64,000 nucleotides of DNA from an uncultured Allomuricauda sp. (GTDB lineage Bacteria > Bacteroidota > Bacteroidia > Flavobacteriales > Flavobacteriaceae), in NCBI RefSeq assembly GCF_947499695.1, contig NZ_CANMPQ010000003.1, positions 1-64,000 on the forward strand, written 5' to 3'. Positions 8,611 to 18,099 of the stretch are shown piece by piece. How positions within the stretch are numbered: position 1 is the stretch's first letter; each line of letters starts with the position of its first letter. The translations under genes were made by a program, and so were the position numbers. The notes below the pieces were generated by a model. The model had not been told where the DNA came from. It searched no databases and saw nothing but the letters and a program-made list of their open reading frames with translations.

Positions 8611-10719
8611 ATGATCAAAAGAATTGCACTTTTATCGGTTCTGTTTTCCTTGACACAGGGATGCACCCAAAAAACAACCAAAGTGGACCATAAATACACC
8701 AATGCCCTAATCAACGAGACAAGTCCTTACCTGCTTCAACATGCTCATAATCCAGTGAACTGGGAGGCATGGAGTCCTGAGGTGCTAGAACGTGCCAAGA
8801 AAGAAGACAAACCACTTTTGATAAGTATTGGATATGCCGCATGTCATTGGTGCCATGTCATGGAAAAGGAATGTTTTGAAGATGAAGAAGTGGCCAAAAT
8901 GATGAATGAAAATTTCATCAACATTAAAATTGATAGGGAAGAAAGACCGGATGTTGACCAAATATATATGGATGCCATTCAAATGATGTCCGGAAACGGT
9001 GGTTGGCCCTTAAACATTGTTGCCCTGCCCGATGGAAGGCCATTTTGGGGTGCAACATATGTACCAAAAGACAATTGGGTCAAATCTCTAGATCAACTCA
9101 TTAATCTATACAAAAAAGATAAGCAAAGAATTGTACAGGTTGCTACCGACCTTGCAAATGGAATAAATGCCATCAACCTAGTAGAAAACAAGGCTGATGC
9201 AGATACTTATTCTCTAGATCAGTTGGACAACGCAGTTTCAAACTGGTCCAGACATTTTGACAATTACCTAGGAGGATATAAAAGGGCACCGAAATTCATG
9301 ATGCCCAATAATTGGGATTTTCTGTTACATTACGCAACTGCCAATAACAAGCCTGAATTGATGGAGCAGGTCGATGTTACATTAACCCGAATGGCCTACG
9401 GGGGCATCTACGATCATGTGGGAGGTGGTTTTTCGCGATATGCGGTTGATACCAAATGGCATGTACCACATTTTGAAAAAATGCTGTATGACAACGGGCA
9501 ATTGACCAGTCTTTATGCCAAAGCCTACGCTGCAACCGGAAACGAACTCTATAAGAACATAGTCCAAGAAACTATTGATTTTGTAAAAGAGGAGTTATCA
9601 GATGAAAATGGTGGTTTCTATTCTTCTTTAGATGCGGATAGCCTTGATGACCACGGTGAATTGGAAGAAGGTGCATATTATGTTTGGTCCAAGGAAGAGC
9701 TGACCCAATTAATTGGTTCTGATTATGAAATCTTTAAAGATTATTTCAACATCAACTCCTATGGACTTTGGGAAAAGGGTAATTATGTGTTGATTCGTGA
9801 TAAAGATGATACCGAAATTGCCGAAAAGCATGGTATCTCTGTACCTGGTCTTGGGCAAAAGATGAAGAAGGCGCTAAACATTTTAAAACAAGAAAGAGCG
9901 AAACGGGACAAGCCTAGATTGGATGATAAAATTCTTACCTCATGGAACGGCTTGATGTTGAAAGGCCTTGTTGATGCCTACCGTTATTTAGGAAATGAAG
10001 AATACCTTGAATTAGCCCTAAAAAATGCAGCATTCATTGAAAAGGAAATGATAAAAGACAATTTTTCCCTGTTCCGAAACCATAAAAAGGGTGAAAGTAA
10101 CATCAATGCCTTTTTAGATGATTACGCCGCAGTAATTGAGGCTTATATCGCTTTATATGAGGTTACTTTTGACCAAAAATGGTTAGAGCATGGCAAAAAA
10201 TTGCTGGATTATACCAAACTTCACTTTTTTGACAGTACATCTGGTATGTTTTTCTATACTTCTGATGAGGATGAATCCTTAATTCGAAGATCTGTCGAAA
10301 CAAGTGATAATGTAATTTCCGCTTCCAATTCAATCATGGCCAAAAACCTGCTCAAATATCACAAATTGTTTTCTGAGGAAGGTTACGGAGAAACCGCTGA
10401 ACAAATGGTTAAAAATGTACAGACAGATTTTGATGAGAGTGCCCAAGGTTTTGCCAATTGGTTGCATTTGGTACTCTATGAAAATCAGAATTTCTATGAA
10501 ATTGCTGTCGTTGGTGAGAATTACAAGGATTTGGGAAAACAAATAGCAAGTAGTTATATCCCCAATAGCATCTTGGTCGGTTCTCCAAAAGAAGGTACTA
10601 TCGAACTATTGAAAAGTAGGTACAATGAAGGCCAAACCTTGGTTTATGTGTGTATTGAAGGGACGTGCAAACTACCTGTTACCTCGGCAGAAAAAGCACT
10701 AGGTCAATTGCGGAATTAA
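8611..10719 (+). CDS. DUF255 thioredoxin-fold lipoprotein (YyaL/SPATA20 family)
   Basis: A 702-residue protein of the YyaL/spermatogenesis-associated-20 family. A lipoprotein signal (MIKRIALLSVLFSLTQGC, Cys18) is followed by the DUF255/DsbH-like thioredoxin domain, with NETSPYLLQHAHNPVNW and the redox motif CHWC (Cys78-Cys81), then a long alpha/alpha-barrel part resembling N-acylglucosamine 2-epimerases (about 200-690). Family members are often cytoplasmic; the lipobox here suggests a periplasm-facing version. The reaction is not established for the family; a redox or sugar-related role would be inference. It starts 18 bases after the dodecin terminator. Confidence 0.85.
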   Translation: MIKRIALLSVLFSLTQGCTQKTTKVDHKYTNALINETSPYLLQHAHNPVNWEAWSPEVLERAKKEDKPLLISIGYAACHWCHVMEKECFEDEEVAKMMNENFINIKIDREERPDVDQIYMDAIQMMSGNGGWPLNIVALPDGRPFWGATYVPKDNWVKSLDQLINLYKKDKQRIVQVATDLANGINAINLVENKADADTYSLDQLDNAVSNWSRHFDNYLGGYKRAPKFMMPNNWDFLLHYATANNKPELMEQVDVTLTRMAYGGIYDHVGGGFSRYAVDTKWHVPHFEKMLYDNGQLTSLYAKAYAATGNELYKNIVQETIDFVKEELSDENGGFYSSLDADSLDDHGELEEGAYYVWSKEELTQLIGSDYEIFKDYFNINSYGLWEKGNYVLIRDKDDTEIAEKHGISVPGLGQKMKKALNILKQERAKRDKPRLDDKILTSWNGLMLKGLVDAYRYLGNEEYLELALKNAAFIEKEMIKDNFSLFRNHKKGESNINAFLDDYAAVIEAYIALYEVTFDQKWLEHGKKLLDYTKLHFFDSTSGMFFYTSDEDESLIRRSVETSDNVISASNSIMAKNLLKYHKLFSEEGYGETAEQMVKNVQTDFDESAQGFANWLHLVLYENQNFYEIAVVGENYKDLGKQIASSYIPNSILVGSPKEGTIELLKSRYNEGQTLVYVCIEGTCKLPVTSAEKALGQLRN

Positions 10720-10788
10720 ACAAAGTTTAATATCTATACATTGTAAAAAATTGTAACATCATTTTTCTTTGTTTTTTATTTGAATACT

Positions 10789-11613
10789 ATGGAAGAGTTT
10801 TGGAATCTTGAACAACAGTTGGAAGGAGCATTAAAGTTAGTCTTGGCATATCTTCCAAAACTGTTTTGGGCCATCATAATCTTTGTTGTCGGTTTGTGGA
10901 TCATACGACTAATCAATAAGCTAGTCCATAAATTCTTCGAACGGAAGGATTATGATGAAACATTGGAAAGTTTTTTACAAAGCTTTATCAGTATAGCCCT
11001 TAAAGTACTTTTAATTGTTGCGGTAGTTACCGAACTTGGAGTACAGTCTTCATCGCTAATTGCCATGGTCGGTGCGGCAGGTTTGGCAATTGGTTTGGCA
11101 CTGCAAGGATCTTTGGCCAATTTTGCGGGTGGTGTTCTAATTCTCCTTTTTAAACCCTTCAAAGTTGGTGATTGGATTTCTGCACAAGGTGTCGATGGCA
11201 CGGTAAAACAGATTACCATCTTTAGCACCAAGCTCAATACTTTTGGAAACCAAGTCGCCATTATTCCAAACGGACAGCTTTCCAACGGAAGTATTGTCAA
11301 TTATAACATGGAAAATACGCGAAGAGATAAGTTCGATGTTGGCATTGGATATGGTTCAAATATTAAGGCCGCAAAAGAAATTTTGCTCCAGGTTTGTGCA
11401 GATAGTACTGATATATTAAATGAACCTGCACCTGAAGTTTATGTTGGAGAATTGGGTGATAGTTCCGTAAACCTTACTTTACGCTTTTGGGCTAAAAACG
11501 ATGTGTTTTGGCCAGCCCACTTTTACGTCATCGAAGAAACCAAATCCCGTTTTGATGAGGCCGGAATTGAAATTCCATTCCCACAACGTGTGGTTCACGG
11601 AGCTTCGGAGTAA
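10789..11613 (+). CDS. Small-conductance mechanosensitive channel (MscS family)
   Basis: A 274-residue inner-membrane protein of minimal MscS type with three N-terminal helices. Helix 3 (VGAAGLAIGLALQGSLANFA) is the pore-lining helix with the family's Gly/Ala pattern, followed by the cytoplasmic beta and alpha/beta domains (FKVGDWISAQGVDGTV, then IIPNGQLSNGSIVNY). It releases solutes on hypo-osmotic shock. The frame opens with a TTG at 10780, but the ATG at 10789 gives the usual MscS N-terminus and is preferred. It converges on tsaB with only four bases between, and no terminator is seen there. Confidence 0.9.
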   Translation: MEEFWNLEQQLEGALKLVLAYLPKLFWAIIIFVVGLWIIRLINKLVHKFFERKDYDETLESFLQSFISIALKVLLIVAVVTELGVQSSSLIAMVGAAGLAIGLALQGSLANFAGGVLILLFKPFKVGDWISAQGVDGTVKQITIFSTKLNTFGNQVAIIPNGQLSNGSIVNYNMENTRRDKFDVGIGYGSNIKAAKEILLQVCADSTDILNEPAPEVYVGELGDSSVNLTLRFWAKNDVFWPAHFYVIEETKSRFDEAGIEIPFPQRVVHGASE

Positions 11614-11617
11614 GTTG

Positions 11618-12295
11618 CTAATTCTTCTTTTTAGTCTGCATTACAAAATCCTTTAGATAATAAGGCTCAAAATAAGCGACGTCTTCTAAGGTGTTCTCTT
11701 GGAATTTCTTAAATGAAATTGAGGCCATTTCCTTAGCAGAAGGGACTATGGATGTATCAAATTGAAAATTCCCTTGCTTAAGAATCTCTTTGCATTTTTC
11801 TGCCCCACTGCCGACAATGTACACTTTCTGAAAAGAGGCGTAGTCGCCAAAAGAATCTTCGGTAATAATCTCAGCCTTGGTCTCCCTTACTTCCTTAAAA
11901 TCAGCGTCAAAAACCGAGGAATACACTTCCATGCGTCGTGCATCAAGCACTGGAATAACAACTTCATCCTCCTTCAGCAAAACCTGAGATGCCATACTTT
12001 GCAAGGTTGGCACCGAAATCAATGGTAAATCAAGTGAAAAACATAATCCCTTGGCGGCAGACACTCCAATTCGGAGACCCGTATAAGATCCTGGACCTTT
12101 ACTTACAGCTATTGCATCCAAGTCGGAAAAAGAGAAGGAGGCCTCATCTAAAGCCTCCTTTATAAATACATGCAATTGTTCTGAATGGGAGTAGTTTGTT
12201 GCATTGTTTTCTTTTAAACAAACAATGTCATTACCTTCCGAAATGCTTACGGAACAATTTGTAGTTGCTGTTTCTAAGTTTAGTATTCTGGCCAT
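11618..12295 (-). CDS. tsaB: tRNA threonylcarbamoyladenosine biosynthesis protein TsaB
   Basis: Cytoplasmic partner of TsaD in making the N6-threonylcarbamoyl modification of tRNAs that read ANN codons. The 225-residue protein has the ASKHA-fold signatures ILNLETATTNCSV at the start and KGPGSYTGLRIG near residue 70, the hallmark of TsaB/YeaZ. An upstream GTG at 12304 is in frame; the ATG at 12295 gives the usual MARILNLE start. It follows the TolC gene by 16 bases on the same strand, so it may be transcribed with the efflux operon even though it is housekeeping. Confidence 0.92.
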   Translation of the reverse strand: MARILNLETATTNCSVSISEGNDIVCLKENNATNYSHSEQLHVFIKEALDEASFSFSDLDAIAVSKGPGSYTGLRIGVSAAKGLCFSLDLPLISVPTLQSMASQVLLKEDEVVIPVLDARRMEVYSSVFDADFKEVRETKAEIITEDSFGDYASFQKVYIVGSGAEKCKEILKQGNFQFDTSIVPSAKEMASISFKKFQENTLEDVAYFEPYYLKDFVMQTKKKN

Positions 12296-12311
12296 AGCGG
12301 CCACAAAGATA

Positions 12312-13640
12312 CTAGTTTAGTGAAATCGGAATACCAAAATAGAACTCCAATATCTTCAATCTAAAAATATAATCGTACTTGGTTCGGATTACATCGGCCT
12401 CAGCGTTATCCAATCTTGATTGGGCCTGGCTAAAATCGAATGCATTCATCAATCCAACATCAAAGCGCTCTCTGGCATAATCATAAGCCAATCTTCGTGC
12501 ATCCAACGTCTTTTCGGCAGCTTCGTATGCTTTAAAGAAAGAAGTTACATCTACATAAGCTTGATTGATATTGGTCTCCAATTCAAGTTTTTGTTGCTCC
12601 AGTTGAACTTTAGAGATATCCACATTAATTTTTGCTCGTTTTACATTGTTTCTAGCACTCCAACCATTAAAAATGGGAACATTTAGTTGTGCTCCATAGG
12701 AGATACCATCAAAAATGTACAATTGGTCAAAAAAGTTTCCAAAAATCGCATTCTGATCTGAATATCTTGTGTTATAGTTGAAAAAACCAGTAAGCGTAGG
12801 ATATTTGGCACCTTTTGCTATTTCCAAATCCTTCTCAGAAAGCTCAACATTGCTTTCAGAAAACTTAATATCATTTCTAAAAGTCAACGCCTTATCGAAA
12901 ATGACTTTGGGTGAGTTGTTGAGAATATCAGAAATAGGTATTTCAAAAGACTCTTCGGCGATATCAAAATTTTCGTAATCCGTTATTTGCAACAGTTGGG
13001 CAAGGCTTATTTTAGAAATCAGCACCAAGCTCTCTCCATTTACAACTTGTTGTTCTTGATTGGCAGCTGTAGCTTCGATTTCCAATAAATCCCCCCGAGG
13101 AGAAACACCGGATTCCACAAGTTCCTTCGTTCTTTTTAAATCTTGCTCAGTAACGGCAAGCTGCGCCCTGAATGTCTTTAATGTTTCTTTATTGGATAAG
13201 ACTTGAAGATATGAATTGGCCACATTTAATCTAATATCATCTTTAATGTCATCAACCCGATATTGATTTGCAATCCCGTTCAATCTTGCCCTTTGGATTC
13301 TTTTAAAGTTTCGAAGTCCATCAAATAAAACTACATTGGATGAAAGGTTCGCGCTGACATTCAAAATCGTATTCGTAGTTGGTTCATTGGTTGCCGGGTT
13401 AAAGGATAAACCTGTATTCGATGATATGGTCGATGAACCATTCAAATTAGGAATAAGTGCCCCGATTGCATCTGACTCATCTATCTTGGCATTTTCCAAG
13501 TCCAGCTCAAACTGCTCAATGGTCAAGTTATTTTCTACGGCGTATTCTACACATTCTTGTAGTGTCCATTTCCGCATCTGTGCGTTTGAAATTGTAACGG
13601 CGCACAACAGTACCAGTAGTGTTATTAATCTACTTTTCAT
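12312..13640 (-). CDS. TolC-family outer membrane efflux protein
   Basis: A 442-residue outer-membrane channel protein with a signal peptide (MKSRLITLLVLLCAVTISNAQ) and the two OEP repeats of the TolC fold (about residues 30-230 and 245-430), rich in long helices with Gln/Glu/Ala/Asn. It would form the trimeric exit duct for the permease/fusion-protein complexes encoded upstream. It is the only TolC in the locus although there are two fusion proteins and four permeases. It is preceded by the second membrane fusion protein with 36 bases between. Confidence 0.92.
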   Translation of the reverse strand: MKSRLITLLVLLCAVTISNAQMRKWTLQECVEYAVENNLTIEQFELDLENAKIDESDAIGALIPNLNGSSTISSNTGLSFNPATNEPTTNTILNVSANLSSNVVLFDGLRNFKRIQRARLNGIANQYRVDDIKDDIRLNVANSYLQVLSNKETLKTFRAQLAVTEQDLKRTKELVESGVSPRGDLLEIEATAANQEQQVVNGESLVLISKISLAQLLQITDYENFDIAEESFEIPISDILNNSPKVIFDKALTFRNDIKFSESNVELSEKDLEIAKGAKYPTLTGFFNYNTRYSDQNAIFGNFFDQLYIFDGISYGAQLNVPIFNGWSARNNVKRAKINVDISKVQLEQQKLELETNINQAYVDVTSFFKAYEAAEKTLDARRLAYDYARERFDVGLMNAFDFSQAQSRLDNAEADVIRTKYDYIFRLKILEFYFGIPISLN

Positions 13641-13676
13641 TCGTTTTTTGATTTAATTCTTTATTAAGCTAATTGA

Positions 13677-14795
13677 TTAGGAATCTTCGTCATCATCACT
13701 CTTCTGCTCCAATTTATTCCAAACCTTGATTTTGGCATCTTCTTCTATTCCTGAAATAACCTCAACATCAATTCCATCGCTAACACCCAATTCCAATTCC
13801 TTTTTCTCAAACTCGTTCTCGGCTATTTCCACTTCTACATAGGGCTGCTCGGAATCTTTATCAAATTGCAACAATGCTTCCTTGATGGCAAGTACGTCCT
13901 TCTTCTCTTCCAAAACAATTGAGGCATTAGCGCTATAACCAGCGCGCACATAGGTACTATCGTTCATTTCCAAATCGCCTTCTATCTTAAACTGAACAGC
14001 ACCTTCTTCTTCTACTCCCTTTGGAGCAATGAATTTAAGTTTTGCTTCAAATTTGTTCTTTTCCAGAGCCCCCAAACTAATCTCCAAAGGCATGCCTTCA
14101 TGTAGTTTTCCAACCTCAGCTTCGTCCACTTCCCCTTCAAAAATCATTTTGGTCATATCAGCAATGGTAGCAATCGTTGTACCATCGTTGAAGTTATTAC
14201 TTTGAATTACTTGATCTCCTTCTTCTACCGGAATCTCAAGAATTGTCCCTGAAACAGTAGCCCTAATATTAGTGTTAGCGCTTGCTGAACCTCCTGCGGA
14301 ACCTCTTCTGATAATTTGGTAATCCGCTCTTGAGTTCTTCAATTCTTGTTGAGCCTGATCAAAGGTCAACTGCTGATTGTTGAAATCTTGGCTTGAGATT
14401 ACTCCCTTGTCAAACAAAGCCTTGTTTCGGTCATACTCCACTTTGGCATTGTTTAAGGCCAATTCCGCATTTCTAACCCTTCCAGCCGCCTGGTTCAACG
14501 ACTGCTCGTTTGGAACTACCTTAATTACGGCAATCAAATCCCCAGCTTTGACTTCGACTCCTTCCTCCAAGTAAATCTTGTCAATGATTCCAGAAATTTG
14601 TGGTTTAATATTGATTTCATCTTCTGGAATAACCTTTCCGGTTACGATTACCTTGTTGGTGATATCTTTGCGTTCCACCGTTTCGGTTTTATACAGTTGT
14701 TTAGGGGTACTATTCTGTTTTAGAAAATAGACAATGGCAGCCAAAATACCTATTACGGCCAACCCTATCAATCCATATTTTACATATTTGTTCAT
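13677..14795 (-). CDS. Membrane fusion protein (HlyD/MacA type), copy B
   Basis: A 372-residue periplasmic adaptor anchored by one N-terminal helix (about residues 7-25). It has a biotinyl-lipoyl-like hairpin (KPQISGIIDKIYLEEGVEVK), a short alpha-helical hairpin (about 95-150), the matching half-lipoyl strand (TVSGTILEIPVEEGDQV) and a beta-barrel. It bridges the MacB-like permeases to TolC. It is clearly paralogous to the protein at 18100-19212: both share NSTP/NSEN-type linkers, the GVISxxD helical segment, and GTTIAxxADxxKMIFEG. The acidic C-terminus ends in DDDEDS. It follows permease D in the same operon. Confidence 0.92.
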   Translation of the reverse strand: MNKYVKYGLIGLAVIGILAAIVYFLKQNSTPKQLYKTETVERKDITNKVIVTGKVIPEDEINIKPQISGIIDKIYLEEGVEVKAGDLIAVIKVVPNEQSLNQAAGRVRNAELALNNAKVEYDRNKALFDKGVISSQDFNNQQLTFDQAQQELKNSRADYQIIRRGSAGGSASANTNIRATVSGTILEIPVEEGDQVIQSNNFNDGTTIATIADMTKMIFEGEVDEAEVGKLHEGMPLEISLGALEKNKFEAKLKFIAPKGVEEEGAVQFKIEGDLEMNDSTYVRAGYSANASIVLEEKKDVLAIKEALLQFDKDSEQPYVEVEIAENEFEKKELELGVSDGIDVEVISGIEEDAKIKVWNKLEQKSDDDEDS

Positions 14796-14820
14796 TGTTA
14801 TTCTAATTTATTCTGATTGA

Positions 14821-16077
14821 TTATTCTTCTCTTAATGCTTCTATTGGTCTTACTCGAATGGCCTTGTTTGCAGGCAATAATCCTATCAATACACTAAAGG
14901 TTACCATGAGTAAAAATGAAATTCCAAACTGAGGTATATTGACCATCGGGTTAACAAACGGAAAATCTTCTCCACTACCCCAAAGGGAATTCAGTCCAGC
15001 TAAAATGCCTACGGAAATGGCAAAACCAATAAGTCCTGCAAATGCTGTTAAAACAATAGCTTCTACAACTATCTGACGTTTTACCACAACCGGTGTGGCC
15101 CCAAGGGCCCGCCGGACACCAATCTCTTTAGTTCTTTCCTTTACTGTAATTAACAAAATGTTGCTGATGGCAATAATACCGGCCAAAAGGGTGAATATGC
15201 CAATAAAGAATGAGAACCCTTTTAACACGTTTGTAAAGGCGCTGATATTGTTGAAAATTTCCGACATGTCAAAACTTCCAATAGCCCTTTCATCATCGGG
15301 ATGAATATCGTACTTAGCCTTAAGGATTCTTTTTATTTGGTTTTCAACAACGGCAACCTTTGTATTCGGTTCTACGGCTATCGCCATCCAACCCATACGT
15401 TCTCCGCTATTAAATGCTTTCTGGAAGGTGGTAAATGGTATAAAGACCGCGTTTTCACCATCGATATTAATGTTATTATTAGGTTTGTATATGCCTACTA
15501 CGGAAAAGAACACTCCATTAATTCGGATATCTTCCCCTATCGCATTTTCTCCTTTTTCAAAAAGTAATTTATAGGTTTCCTCTCCTATGACACAAACCTT
15601 TTTTGAGTCTTTGATGTCATTGTTATTGAGGAATCTTCCTTCCACCAATTTCTTCTTGGTAATATTGTCGATTTCTGGAAAATCACCATATACTGCAGAT
15701 CCACTAGTCTGGCCTTTTCGATACACGGTGGTCACGTTGCGATGGTTCCCCAATTCAATTCGTGGTGCCAAAACCTCAATTTCGGGGATTTGTTCTTTTA
15801 AAATTCGAGCGTCATCAATCTTATATCGGATTCTACGCCCTCTTTCAAAACCTTTATATGGTTCCGAAGTACTCTGTCCCCAGACAAAAAGGCTATTTGA
15901 AGCGGTTCCGGCGAAAATTTTATCAAATCCGTTGCTCATTCCGTTGGCAGAACCTAAAAGAAGGACCAATATGAGCATGGCAAATATAACTCCCAGCATG
16001 GTCAAAAATGTCCGGAACATGTTTTTTCCAAGTGTATGAAAAATTTCTGACCATAAATCTCTATCAAATAACCACAT
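14821..16077 (-). CDS. MacB/FtsX-type ABC transporter permease D
   Basis: A 418-residue inner-membrane permease with one N-terminal helix (about 20-43), a large periplasmic MacB-PCD domain (about 45-265) and three C-terminal FtsX helices (about 285-410) containing the conserved ISNILLITVKERTKEIGVRR segment. The protein ends RPIEALREE, as in MacB-family permeases. It lacks a fused ATPase domain and must use the separate one at 17301-18002. It is most similar in pattern to permease B (both have long Gly-Arg/Lys motifs after the first helix and end AIRVRPIEALR). One base separates it from permease C. Confidence 0.92.
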   Translation of the reverse strand: MWLFDRDLWSEIFHTLGKNMFRTFLTMLGVIFAMLILVLLLGSANGMSNGFDKIFAGTASNSLFVWGQSTSEPYKGFERGRRIRYKIDDARILKEQIPEIEVLAPRIELGNHRNVTTVYRKGQTSGSAVYGDFPEIDNITKKKLVEGRFLNNNDIKDSKKVCVIGEETYKLLFEKGENAIGEDIRINGVFFSVVGIYKPNNNINIDGENAVFIPFTTFQKAFNSGERMGWMAIAVEPNTKVAVVENQIKRILKAKYDIHPDDERAIGSFDMSEIFNNISAFTNVLKGFSFFIGIFTLLAGIIAISNILLITVKERTKEIGVRRALGATPVVVKRQIVVEAIVLTAFAGLIGFAISVGILAGLNSLWGSGEDFPFVNPMVNIPQFGISFLLMVTFSVLIGLLPANKAIRVRPIEALREE

Positions 16078-16078
16078 A

Positions 16079-17308
16079 CTACTTATCTCTTAATGCAACA
16101 ATGGGTTTTACGTTTGCAGCTTTTATTGCTGGTATTAAACCGGCCATCACACCCGCTACGATCAATACAATAGTGGCGGTGACCACGGTAGAACCACTGA
16201 CATTAGGGTTGCTAAAAGCTGGTGTTTCTATAGTAGGACCTATTGCAGCCAAAATCATCCAGGCAAACAATAGTCCAATAAACCCAGATAGGGTAGTGAT
16301 AAAAATAGATTCTAGAAGTACCAGGTTTACAATTTGTTTGGGTCTCGCACCCAACGCTTTTCTAACACCGATTTCTTTGGTGCGTTCTTTAATGGTAAAA
16401 ACCATGATGTTTCCAATACCTACGATTCCTGCTATTAAAATCAAGAATCCAACTCCAATTCCGATGGCCCTCAAAACTGCTGAGAAACTACTGATATCAT
16501 CAAAAGCCTCGGCATAGTTCCAAACAAACAATCCAGATTGGTCTTTGGGAGATACCTTATGCCTTCGTTTCAATAAATCTTCTAAACGTCCGGAAAATTC
16601 CAGTGCCTTTGCCAAATCATAGGTTGGATTATATGTAAGAGCTATTGCGCTTATATCGTTTGTATTTCCGTAAATTCTTTGATATGTACTAATTGGCGCG
16701 TATATTCTTCGTTCTGCATTGTCATCACCTTCGTCAATGAATATGCCGATAATACGAAAGGGGAGCCCATTGAATTCGGCAAAATTACCGACTGGATCCT
16801 CATCTTTAAATAAATCTTCAGCTACTTTATTTCCAATTACGGCAACTTTGGCCTTATTGGTGAGGTCCGCTTCATTGAAAAATCTTCCATCTGTAATGAT
16901 AAGCTTTTCAATAATCTGGAATTCAGGATGCACTGCTTGTATCGGATATGATCCTGTTTCACTTTTATACCTTGCAGTTGTATTAGAAAAATATCTGGCG
17001 CTGATATACTCGACATCATCGGCGAAACTCTGTTTGATATATTCTACGTCGTCACTTTTAAATTGAATGCGTCTTCCGGCTTCAAAACCGGCATACGCCT
17101 TTGCTGTAGTACCCGGACGAACAAAAATAGAGTTAGTGGCGTCGTCATTAAATTGACCAACAAATCCATTTTGCATACCATTGACTGAAGCCAAAAGCAT
17201 CACCAAAATAAATATAGCCCAACCAACGGAAAAGCCTGTTAAGAAAGTACGAAGCTTGTTCTTTTTAAGGGTGTTGAATATTTCTTGCCAAATATCTCTA
17301 TCAAACAT
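16079..17308 (-). CDS. MacB/FtsX-type ABC transporter permease C
   Basis: A 409-residue permease with the same plan as its neighbours: N-terminal helix, MacB-PCD periplasmic domain, three FtsX helices with GNIMVFTIKERTKEIGVRK. The start MFDRDIWQEIFNTLKKNKLR matches permease A (MFDIERWQEIF...KKNKLR or RKNKLR), marking these two as one paralog class and B/D as the other. Its ATG lies inside the 3' end of the ATPase gene (8-base overlap), so the ATPase and permease C are translationally coupled. Confidence 0.92.
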   Translation of the reverse strand: MFDRDIWQEIFNTLKKNKLRTFLTGFSVGWAIFILVMLLASVNGMQNGFVGQFNDDATNSIFVRPGTTAKAYAGFEAGRRIQFKSDDVEYIKQSFADDVEYISARYFSNTTARYKSETGSYPIQAVHPEFQIIEKLIITDGRFFNEADLTNKAKVAVIGNKVAEDLFKDEDPVGNFAEFNGLPFRIIGIFIDEGDDNAERRIYAPISTYQRIYGNTNDISAIALTYNPTYDLAKALEFSGRLEDLLKRRHKVSPKDQSGLFVWNYAEAFDDISSFSAVLRAIGIGVGFLILIAGIVGIGNIMVFTIKERTKEIGVRKALGARPKQIVNLVLLESIFITTLSGFIGLLFAWMILAAIGPTIETPAFSNPNVSGSTVVTATIVLIVAGVMAGLIPAIKAANVKPIVALRDK

Positions 17309-18002
17309 ATTGTTCGGCCCTAACTTGTTTTACCTTTTTGTCTTCTACAATTACTCCATCTTTTAAATGGACAATTCGTTTGCACATATGGGCAATATCT
17401 TCCTCGTGGGTAACAACCAAAATGGTGTTTCCTTCGTCGTTGATTTTTTGGATAAGATCCATGACCTCATACGAAGTGGTACTATCCAAAGCTCCTGTTG
17501 GCTCATCGGCCAAAAGAACTTTAGGCTCTGCTGCCATAGCCCGAGCAATTGCCACACGTTGTTTTTGTCCTCCGGACAACTCACTTGGTAGATGGGTAGC
17601 CCATTCCCTTAATCCTACTCTCTCCAAATATTTAAGTGCTTTTTCTTGTCGTTCTTTTCTTGGCACGCCTTGGTAATATAGCGGTAAGGCTACATTCTCC
17701 ATTGCACTCTTATAATTGATCAGGTTGAAGGATTGGAAAACAAAGCCCAAGAATTTGTTTCTGTATTGCGCAGCTTTTGTTTCGCTCAAATCTTTGATCG
17801 GGACACCATCTAAGATGTATTCACCACTATCAGCTCCATCGAGCATTCCTAAAATATTCAGTAAAGTAGATTTTCCAGAACCTGAAGACCCCATAATGGC
17901 CACTAGCTCACCGGCTTCTGCATTAAAATTGATTCCTTTTAATACATGAAGTGAATTACTGCCCATTTTATAGGACTTATTAAGGTCTTTGATTTCTATC
18001 AT
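17301..18002 (-). CDS. ABC transporter ATP-binding protein (LolD/MacB type)
   Basis: A 233-residue cytoplasmic ATPase with Walker A GSSGSGKST (38-46), Q-loop VFQSFNL (88-94), signature LSGGQ (142-146), Walker B VLLADE (162-167) and an H-loop histidine in VVTHEED. It belongs to the LolD/MacB-type group that works with FtsX-like permeases. It is the only ATPase in a locus of four permeases, so it may energise two different heterodimers or complexes. A 97-base leader with two small inverted repeats separates it from the upstream fusion protein gene. Confidence 0.95.
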   Translation of the reverse strand: MIEIKDLNKSYKMGSNSLHVLKGINFNAEAGELVAIMGSSGSGKSTLLNILGMLDGADSGEYILDGVPIKDLSETKAAQYRNKFLGFVFQSFNLINYKSAMENVALPLYYQGVPRKERQEKALKYLERVGLREWATHLPSELSGGQKQRVAIARAMAAEPKVLLADEPTGALDSTTSYEVMDLIQKINDEGNTILVVTHEEDIAHMCKRIVHLKDGVIVEDKKVKQVRAEQYV

Positions 18003-18024
18003 GGTTGAGAATATTAGCTATCTG

Positions 18025-18057
18025 GTAGTTTAACTACTGTAATATGACTTACAAGTC
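18025..18057. repeat. Two adjacent inverted repeats in the ATPase leader
   Basis: GTAGTT-T-AACTAC at 18025-18037 and GACTT-AC-AAGTC at 18046-18057. They lie in the 97-base gap between the copy-A fusion protein and the ATPase, the largest intergenic gap in the efflux locus, and could be a regulator's operator. No regulator gene is adjacent, so the role is a guess. Confidence 0.35.
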
Positions 18058-18099
18058 GTTAAAATGTTACAAGATTATTTGATTTTTTTTATTAAATGA

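Noticed and set aside
15587-16039. A 150-codon open frame on the plus strand opposite permease D
   Set aside because: It lies entirely antisense to a well-conserved permease gene and has no recognisable domain, signal peptide or good start context; frames of this size are common opposite coding DNA.
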